From assembly GCF_029269835.1 (NCBI RefSeq), contig NZ_JARJBB010000013.1, positions 62,001 to 126,000 on the forward strand: a stretch of 64,000 nucleotides of DNA. The letters are read 5' to 3'. The translations under genes were made by a program, and so were the position numbers. Every line of letters starts with the position of its first letter. The stretch's first letter is position 1. The notes under the pieces were generated by a model. It was not told the DNA's origin and ran no database searches. It saw nothing but the letters and a program-made list of their open reading frames with translations. Below are positions 58,694 through 64,000 of the stretch, in pieces. The stretch comes from Streptomyces tropicalis. Lineage in GTDB: Bacteria > Actinomycetota > Actinomycetes > Streptomycetales > Streptomycetaceae.

Positions 58694-58714
58694 GCGCCGG
58701 CGTCGTACCGGCCC

Positions 58715-59491
58715 TCAGGAGTCCTCGCGCGGTGTCGGGGCCGCCGCCCGGTGCTGCGCGGCGGCGGCCCGGCCGCCGCCGCGACCGCAGGCGGGGGCCG
58801 TCCCCGGCTCGGCCGCCGGTGTCGTCGGCGTCTCGTCCCGCTGACCCTCGGACCGGGGCGCGGACGGCTGCTCCGCCGGACCGTGCTCGATCTTCGTCCG
58901 CGTCCGGAGGCCGTGCGCCAGCGTGTTGGTCACCGTGCAGTGCGAGACCACGGCGCGGAACGCGGGCACGCGGTCCGGCGGCAGGGCCGGGGCGTGCACC
59001 GTCACGGTGATGGCCGTGACACGGGCCGGACGGCCCTCGGCCATGCGGTGGCGGGCGTCCACGCGCAGCCCGTCGCGGCTGATGCCGTGGCGGTCGAGGA
59101 AGCGGCCCGCGTAGTGCGCGACGCAGGAGGCGACGGACGCGACGAGCAGCTCGACGGGGGTGGGTGCGGTGTCCTCGCCGCCGTCGGACGTGGGCTGGTC
59201 GACCGTGAGGACGTGACCGCGGGTGTGGACGGCGTAGACGTCGCCGGTCAGGTGCACCGCCTCCACGCGGCCCGGCGGGCCGGCGGGCGGCGGGTCCACG
59301 GCGGCGGCGTGGTGCAGCAGCAGCGCGGCGAGCCGCCGGGCCTCCTCCGGGGTCAGCGACGCCCAGAGTTCGCCCTTGTCCTGGGCCGTGCAGGAGGTCT
59401 CCAGGACGACCCGGTCCATGGACGACGGGAGTCCGGGCGGGGCGAAGCGGGTCACGTCGATGGTGCGGCCGCAGCGCGTTCGGATGGTCAT
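58715..59491 (-). CDS. OsmC-family protein with an extra N-terminal domain
   Basis: 258 residues; OsmC is usually about 140. OsmC core about 78-200 with the peroxidatic and resolving Cys123 (VASCVAHYAG) and Cys185 (SHCTVTNT). Residues 1-75 form a separate small domain (CGRTIDVTRFAPPGLPSS, CTAQDKGELWASLTPEEARRLAALLLHHA), and the last 60 are Ala/Arg/Pro-rich disordered. Role: thiol-dependent reduction of organic hydroperoxides. GGGAGG precedes ATG 59491. Confidence 0.85.
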   Translation of the reverse strand: MTIRTRCGRTIDVTRFAPPGLPSSMDRVVLETSCTAQDKGELWASLTPEEARRLAALLLHHAAAVDPPPAGPPGRVEAVHLTGDVYAVHTRGHVLTVDQPTSDGGEDTAPTPVELLVASVASCVAHYAGRFLDRHGISRDGLRVDARHRMAEGRPARVTAITVTVHAPALPPDRVPAFRAVVSHCTVTNTLAHGLRTRTKIEHGPAEQPSAPRSEGQRDETPTTPAAEPGTAPACGRGGGRAAAAQHRAAAPTPREDS

Positions 59492-60103
59492 CTCGCCTCC
59501 CTGCCGGTCGCGCGGCCGGCCCGGCACCGGCCGGCCGGGAGTCACGGCCGCTCCCTGACCGGGGCGGCGCGCGCACTCCGCCGGCCGGGCGGGGGCCGCG
59601 GGTCGGGCCCGGCACCCGGTGGCCCGGCTGCCGATCTCCGGTCCTCGGTCGTCCGTGGCCCGGTGGCCCGATGGCCGGTCCTCGGTGGCCGATCGGCGGT
59701 CCTCGGACGCCCGAGTGGCCGGTCGCCGGTCGCCGGTCGCAGCGTCCGCCCCGCCCGATCGGCCGGAAGCACCATCGGCCCCGCGCCGGCCCGTTCGGGG
59801 CGGGGCGCGTCGGTCGGGCGGCGACCGTCTCCAGGACCGTCGCCGACCGGGCGGTCGCGGCCGGGGCCCGGCTCGCGGGGACGCGGAACCGGATCGCCGG
59901 GGTACGGGCCCCGCCGGTCGCAGGTCCCAGTCGACCGCCGGGGCGGTGGCGATGTCTGGGGCCGAACAGGCCACCCACGCCCGCGAAGGTCCCGCACGGC
60001 GATTCCGCCGCGCCGGGTGCCGTCCCCTCCGCTTCCGCCCGGTCGCTCCTCCGCGCCCGAGGCCCGGGTGGAGGTGGCCCCACCCGTCGCCCGTCCCGTC
60101 CGG
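59492..60103. other. Intergenic region with short repeats
   Basis: 612 bases between OsmC and the V-ATPase D gene, both minus strand. The part 59600-59760 is a low-complexity mosaic of GGCC/GGTC/CGATCGG words, with CGGTCCTCGG repeated at 59639, 59676 and 59697. Frames are open on several strands but have no start signals. No gene is supported. Confidence 0.5.
59639..59706. repeat. Short repeats CGGTCCTCGG
   Basis: Three copies (59639-59648, 59676-59685, 59697-59706) among related GGTGGCC and GTCGCCGGTCGCC words. Looks like repeat expansion in non-coding DNA. Confidence 0.6.
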
Positions 60104-60733
60104 CTACGGGTGGAGCCGGGGCGGGGTGTGGGACGCGGCCCAGCGGCGGCGGACGGACTCCTCGTGCTCGGTCTGTTCCAGCGCCTGGTCCGCGGCTGCG
60201 AGTTCCGCGGTGAGGCGGGGGATCCAGTGGCGGCGCAGCGCGCGGACGCGCTGCCGGGTGCGGTCGGCCTCGGCAGACAGCAGGGCGGCGGCGGCCAGGG
60301 CGACGGCGTACCGCGCCCCGGCCTCGACGGCGTCCCGGTAGGCCGCCTCGGCGTGGACCAGGGCCGTGGAGCGGGCCGCCGCCGCGCCGGGATCGCGGGC
60401 CGGGGGTGTCCAGGCGCTGCCGGAGGGGTGGCGGACGCCCATCAGCACGTCCCAGCTCACGTCGAGCGTGCCCGGGGTGCCGGGAGCCGCCTGCGCGACG
60501 GATCCCTCTCCCGCGATCACCACCCCTTTCACCAGCCAGTCCTCCGCGGCGGCGATCAGCTCCCGCCAGCGTGCCTCGGCCGTGCGTGCGGTGTCCTCCT
60601 GGGCGCGCCGCCGGTCCAGGAGCAGGCGCATCTTGCGTTCCAGCAGGTCGGCGCCGCGCTCCGCCGCGGCGAGCCGGCGGCGCAGGCGCAACCGGCCGGC
60701 GCGACCGGGCAGCCGGCTGCGGCGGGCGGTCAC
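60104..60733 (-). CDS. V/A-type ATPase subunit D
   Basis: 209 residues, highly helical, charged long helices (GRLRLRRRLAAAERGADLLERK and LTAELAAADQALEQTEHEE) of the central-shaft D subunit (NtpD/AtpD). GTG 60733 overlaps the B subunit stop by GTGA. Rotates in the A3B3 ring to couple proton or sodium flow to ATP. Last gene of the operon as seen. Confidence 0.85.
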   Translation of the reverse strand: MTARRSRLPGRAGRLRLRRRLAAAERGADLLERKMRLLLDRRRAQEDTARTAEARWRELIAAAEDWLVKGVVIAGEGSVAQAAPGTPGTLDVSWDVLMGVRHPSGSAWTPPARDPGAAAARSTALVHAEAAYRDAVEAGARYAVALAAAALLSAEADRTRQRVRALRRHWIPRLTAELAAADQALEQTEHEESVRRRWAASHTPPRLHP

Positions 60734-62172
60734 GGCTCCGCCCCGGTCGGCCCGGCCCGTCCGGGCGGCGGGGCGCCGGGGCCCGCCGCCGGGCCGGGAC
60801 CCCCGGTGGCCCGCAGGCGCCGGCGGAGCAGGTCGGCGGGGAGCATGCCGAGGTGTGCCGCGGGGAGGTGGAGCAGGACCTGCCAGGCCCGTTCGAGGGC
60901 CGCGTCGAGGGGGCGGTTCTCGTCCTGGCCCTGGGCGACGAAGTCGCGGAGGAAGGCGTCCTCCATGTCGAGGTGCCGGCGGTCGGCGGGGCCGAGCGCG
61001 GACTGCCCGACGAGGTCGGCGAGTTCGCGGACCTGGCGGGCCCGGGCCAGCGCGGCGATGAGCTGGGCGGCGACCGCCGGGTGGTCCTCGCGGGTGCGGC
61101 CCGCGCCGGCACCCGAACGCAGCAGCCGGGACAGCGACGACAGGGGGTCGACGGGCGGGTACACCCCGCGGGCGTGGGCGGCGGGCGCGAGGACGATCTG
61201 TCCCTCCGTGATGTATCCGGTGAGGTCGGGGACGGGATGGGTGATGTCCCCGGCCGGCATGGTCAGCACCGGCAGCACGGTCACGGATCCGGGGCGCCCG
61301 CGGATCCTCCCGCAGCGCTCGTAGAGGGAGGCGAAGTCGCTGTACAGGTATCCGGGGTAGGCGCGCCGGGCCGGGATCTCGCCGCGGGAGGCGGAGACCT
61401 CGCGCAGGGCCTCCGCGTAGGCGGTCATGTCGCCCATCACGACGAGGACGTGGCGGCCGCCGGTGAAAGCGAGGTGCTCGGCCACGGTCAGGGCGATGCG
61501 GGGGGTCAGCAGGCGTTCGATCACCGGGTCGTCGGCGGTGTTGAGGAGGAGGACCAGTTCGCCGGCCGCGGCGCGCTCGCCGAGTCCCTCGCGGACGGCG
61601 AGCGCCTCGGCGTGGGTCAGGCCGAGTCCGGCGAAGACGACGCAGAAGGGCTCGCCGCCGCACGAGGACTGTGCGGCGATCTGCACGGCGAGTTCGAGGT
61701 GCGGGAGTCCCGCGGCCGAGAACACCGGCAGTTTCTGGCCCCGCACCAGGGTGGTCAGCACGTCGATGGCGCCGACACCGGTGAGTACGGGCTCGGCCGG
61801 CGGTGTGCGGCGCACCGGGTTGACGGGCGCCCCGGCGACGTCGGCGGTGTCCGGGGCGAAGACGGGTGGCCCGCCGTCGACGGGTTCCCCGCGGCCGTTG
61901 CACGTGCGGCCCAGCCAGCCGGGCCCGACGGGGATGCGCAGCGGCGAGCCGGTGAACGCGATCCGGGTACGGCGGGGGTCGAGGCCCGAGGTGCCCTCCA
62001 GCACCTGGACGACGGCGAGGTCCCGGTCGACCTCCAGGACGAGCCCGTGGCGGGGCGCGCCGTCCGCGGTGCGGACCAGCGCGAACTCGTCCCACCCGAC
62101 GCCCGCGACGCCGTCGACCAGGAGGAGCGGGCCGCGCAGCTCGCGCACGGCGGTGTACTCGACCTCGCTCAC
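60730..62172 (-). CDS. V/A-type ATPase subunit B
   Basis: 480 residues. Regulatory, non-catalytic B subunit: no P-loop GxxxxGKT, but the family blocks GRGEPVDGGPPV, GIGAIDVLTTLVRGQKLPVFSAAGLPH, RRAYPGYLYSDFASLYERCG and MPAGDITHPVPDLTGYITEGQI are present. ATG 62172 lies four bases after the A stop. The last 45 residues are Gly/Pro-rich. Confidence 0.92.
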   Translation of the reverse strand: MSEVEYTAVRELRGPLLLVDGVAGVGWDEFALVRTADGAPRHGLVLEVDRDLAVVQVLEGTSGLDPRRTRIAFTGSPLRIPVGPGWLGRTCNGRGEPVDGGPPVFAPDTADVAGAPVNPVRRTPPAEPVLTGVGAIDVLTTLVRGQKLPVFSAAGLPHLELAVQIAAQSSCGGEPFCVVFAGLGLTHAEALAVREGLGERAAAGELVLLLNTADDPVIERLLTPRIALTVAEHLAFTGGRHVLVVMGDMTAYAEALREVSASRGEIPARRAYPGYLYSDFASLYERCGRIRGRPGSVTVLPVLTMPAGDITHPVPDLTGYITEGQIVLAPAAHARGVYPPVDPLSSLSRLLRSGAGAGRTREDHPAVAAQLIAALARARQVRELADLVGQSALGPADRRHLDMEDAFLRDFVAQGQDENRPLDAALERAWQVLLHLPAAHLGMLPADLLRRRLRATGGPGPAAGPGAPPPGRAGPTGAEP

Positions 62173-62176
62173 GGGT

Positions 62177-63916
62177 TCACCGCACCTCCTTCAGTCGGGC
62201 CAGCACGGTGTCCCGGGCCGCCGCGATGCCCGCGGTCTCCCGTGGGCCCGCCTCCTCGCGGGCCCGCAGCAGCGGGGTGAAGTCGACCTCCTCGACGGAG
62301 TCGGCGCGGGCGGCGGTGTCCGCGGTCCGCGCGCACGCGTCGGCCACGGCGAGCACCGCGTCGGCGAGGGCGGCGGTCCTGGCGGGTGAGCAGGTGGCGT
62401 CGGCCGGGGACAGCGCGCTCTGCTGGAGCAGTCCCTCGCGCAGCAGCCGCCCGCCCAGGACGCTCATCCGCTCGGCGGGGGGCAGCGCGGTGATGCCGAC
62501 GAGTTCGACGAGGTCGGCGAGCCGGTCGGCCTCCGCGAGCAGCCGGGTGACGCGGGCGCGGCGGGCGGACAGGTCGGGGTCGTCCTGTCCGGCGGGGCCG
62601 CGGGCGAGGGGGGCCGCGTCCCGGGAGAAGGAGTCGGCCCAGGAGACGGCGGGGTAGTGGCGGGCGTAGGCGAGGTCGCGGTCGAGGGCCCACAGGCAGC
62701 GCACGAACCGCTCGGTGTGCGCCGTGACGGGTTCGGTGAAGTCGCCGCCGGGCGGGGAGACGGCGCCGAGCAGGGTCACCGATCCGGTGGTGCCGCCGAG
62801 GGTGCGCACCACGGCGGCCCGTTCGTAGAAGGCGGCCAGCTCGGAGGCGAGGCCGGCGGGGTAGCCCTCTTCGGCGGGCAGTTCGCCCATGCGGGCCGCG
62901 AACTCCCGCAGGGCCTCGGCCCAGCGGGAGGTGGAGTCGGCGATCACGACCACGTCGAGGCCCATGTCGCGGAAGTACTCGGCGACGGTGGCCGCGGTGT
63001 GGACGCCGGCCTCGCGGGCCATCATCGGCATGTCGGAGGTGTTCGCGACGACGACGGTGCGGTCGGCGAGGAGTCCGCCGGTACGGGGGTCCTCCAGCCG
63101 GGACAGTTCGGCGATCACCTCGGCCATCTCGTTGCCGCGCTCGCCGCAGCCCACGTAGACGATGACGTCCGCGTCGCACCACTTGGCGATCTGGTGGAGC
63201 AGCATCGTCTTGCCGGTGCCGAAGCCGCCGGGCACGGCGACGGTGCCGCCGCGGGCCACCGGGAAGAGCAGGTCGATGACGCGCTGGCCGGTGACGAGCG
63301 GCGACCGGGGCGCGAGGCGTTCCCGTACGGGCCGCGGGGTGCGCACCCCGCACGGTTCGGACAGGTGGACGGGCGTGCCGCCGACGACGGCGACCGGGTC
63401 GTCGGCCCGGTAGCGGCCGGCGGGTGCGAGGTCCTGCACGGGGCCGGAGCAGCCCGCGGGGACGAGGATCCGCAGCTGCGGGTCGCCCGGTACGTCGCCG
63501 AGGACGTCGCCGGCGGCCACCGTGTCGCCGGCGCGGGCGCGCGGGGTGAAGGGCCAGGTGCGGTCGTCGTCGGGCGGGGGGCCGCCGGATGCGGCGAGGA
63601 GCCGGTCGCCGGCCGCGTCCAGCGGGCGGAGCAGGCCGTCGAAGACGCCGCCGAGCAGTGCGGGGCCCAGCCGCACGGTGAGCGGGTGGCCCTGCGGCCG
63701 GGCCGGATGGCCGGGGGCCAGGGAACCGGTGTAGGCATAGGCCTGGGCAGTGGCGACGCCGTCCCTGATGGCGACGACCTCGCCGGGGAGCCGTGCCGGG
63801 CCCAGGAGCACCAGGTCGTGCATGGCCACGCCGGGGACGTAGCCGAACTCGACCAGCGGCCCGGCCACGCGGACCACGGACGGCTCCGGGACTCCGCCCG
63901 GCGTCACGGCGCCCAC
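62177..63916 (-). CDS. V/A-type ATPase catalytic subunit A
   Basis: 579 residues. P-loop GGFGTGKT (usual GAFGSGKT), catalytic Glu in VYVGCGERGNEMAEV, arginine-finger block YPAGLASELAAFYERA and ADSTSRWAEALRE. Family insertion between the beta-barrel and catalytic domain is present (PGDPQLRILVPAG). GTG 63916 has GGAGG upstream; GTG 63907 overlaps the upstream stop as GTGA and is an alternative. Bacterial V-type ATPases are not the usual F1Fo enzyme of streptomycetes. Confidence 0.93.
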   Translation of the reverse strand: MGAVTPGGVPEPSVVRVAGPLVEFGYVPGVAMHDLVLLGPARLPGEVVAIRDGVATAQAYAYTGSLAPGHPARPQGHPLTVRLGPALLGGVFDGLLRPLDAAGDRLLAASGGPPPDDDRTWPFTPRARAGDTVAAGDVLGDVPGDPQLRILVPAGCSGPVQDLAPAGRYRADDPVAVVGGTPVHLSEPCGVRTPRPVRERLAPRSPLVTGQRVIDLLFPVARGGTVAVPGGFGTGKTMLLHQIAKWCDADVIVYVGCGERGNEMAEVIAELSRLEDPRTGGLLADRTVVVANTSDMPMMAREAGVHTAATVAEYFRDMGLDVVVIADSTSRWAEALREFAARMGELPAEEGYPAGLASELAAFYERAAVVRTLGGTTGSVTLLGAVSPPGGDFTEPVTAHTERFVRCLWALDRDLAYARHYPAVSWADSFSRDAAPLARGPAGQDDPDLSARRARVTRLLAEADRLADLVELVGITALPPAERMSVLGGRLLREGLLQQSALSPADATCSPARTAALADAVLAVADACARTADTAARADSVEEVDFTPLLRAREEAGPRETAGIAAARDTVLARLKEVR

Positions 63917-64000
63917 AGGTCCTCCGTGCGGGCGCCGAGGCGGGTCAGTGCGCGCTCGGCGAGGGCGGCCGGGGTCAGGTCCACGCGGCGTCCCGGAGCG
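63904..64000 (-). CDS. Upstream V/A-ATPase operon gene, C-terminal fragment (possibly subunit E)
   Basis: Reads into the window edge with the last 31 residues GRRVDLTPAALAERALTRLGA to LWAP, a leucine-rich helix. Its position before A in the A-B-D operon suits subunit E, C or F; the ending is closest to subunit E tails, but this is a weak call. The stop overlaps GTG 63907 of subunit A. Confidence 0.4.
   Translation of the reverse strand, partial: APGRRVDLTPAALAERALTRLGARTEDLWAP

Overview
The window looks like chromosomal DNA of a Streptomyces or close relative. It has very high GC, many GTG starts, ATGA/GTGA stop-start overlaps, a BTAD/NB-ARC regulator of the AfsR type, a DinB/SCP2 (mycothiol-type) enzyme, a DUF6325/SHOCT pair and several SpoIIE-type phosphatases. 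No rRNA, tRNA, CRISPR array, phage module or intact transposase was seen. This is inference from gene families; no database search was run.

Layout. 1-2711: NitT/TauT-type ABC importer (lipoprotein, permease, ATPase) on the minus strand, divergent from a CitA/DcuS-type two-component system (2993-5346). 5.7-11.1 kb: an APH(6)-like kinase, an unknown protein, an orphan LacI regulator with a good operator, a GNAT acetyltransferase, a DinB/SCP2 enzyme and a small PH-like protein. 11.3-18.9 kb: two SpoIIE-type phosphatases, a tandem-repeat protein and a stressosome operon rsbR-rsbS-rsbT plus an ATPase/PP2C fusion. 19-25.4 kb: an FAD oxidoreductase, a 1071-residue BTAD/NB-ARC/TPR regulator and a PAS-SpoIIE protein. 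25.5-28.8 kb: a Ni/Co module (NmtR-like repressor, P1B-4 ATPase, thioredoxin-fold ferredoxin). 28.8-36.4 kb: an aromatic-type FAD monooxygenase, a complete partner-switch operon (STAS, phosphatase, RsbW-like kinase), an MFS-Usp fusion and a MarR regulator. 37.1-48.5 kb: a frameshifted ltrA, an extended GAPDH, a SplB-like radical SAM protein, an E. coli-like Dps, DUF427, DUF4383, SDR, DUF2071, RsbW-like, hydrolase and SHOCT genes. 48.6-58.7 kb: DUF6325, a membrane SpoIIE sensor-phosphatase, PPK2, Usp proteins, a PAS-PAS-SpoIIE-HATPase protein and nicotinate phosphoribosyltransferase. 58.7-64 kb: an OsmC fusion and an archaeal/vacuolar-type ATPase operon (A-B-D, with the end of an upstream subunit).

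How it fits together. The dominant theme is stress signalling by partner switching: seven SpoIIE/PP2C phosphatases, three stand-alone RsbW/RsbT-type ATPases (and three more fused to phosphatases) and four STAS proteins in 64 kb, but no recognisable sigma factor. The effectors nearby fit a stress or dormancy programme: Dps, SplB-like repair enzyme, PPK2, Usp proteins, NAD salvage, an alternative GAPDH, OsmC and a V/A-ATPase.

The least expected things are a family of three related MITE-like repeats (82, 195 and 48 bp) that each abut a stop codon, the reuse of one CitA-like sensor module on both a histidine kinase and a SpoIIE phosphatase, a four-unit 45-bp coding repeat, and the V/A-ATPase operon in a streptomycete.
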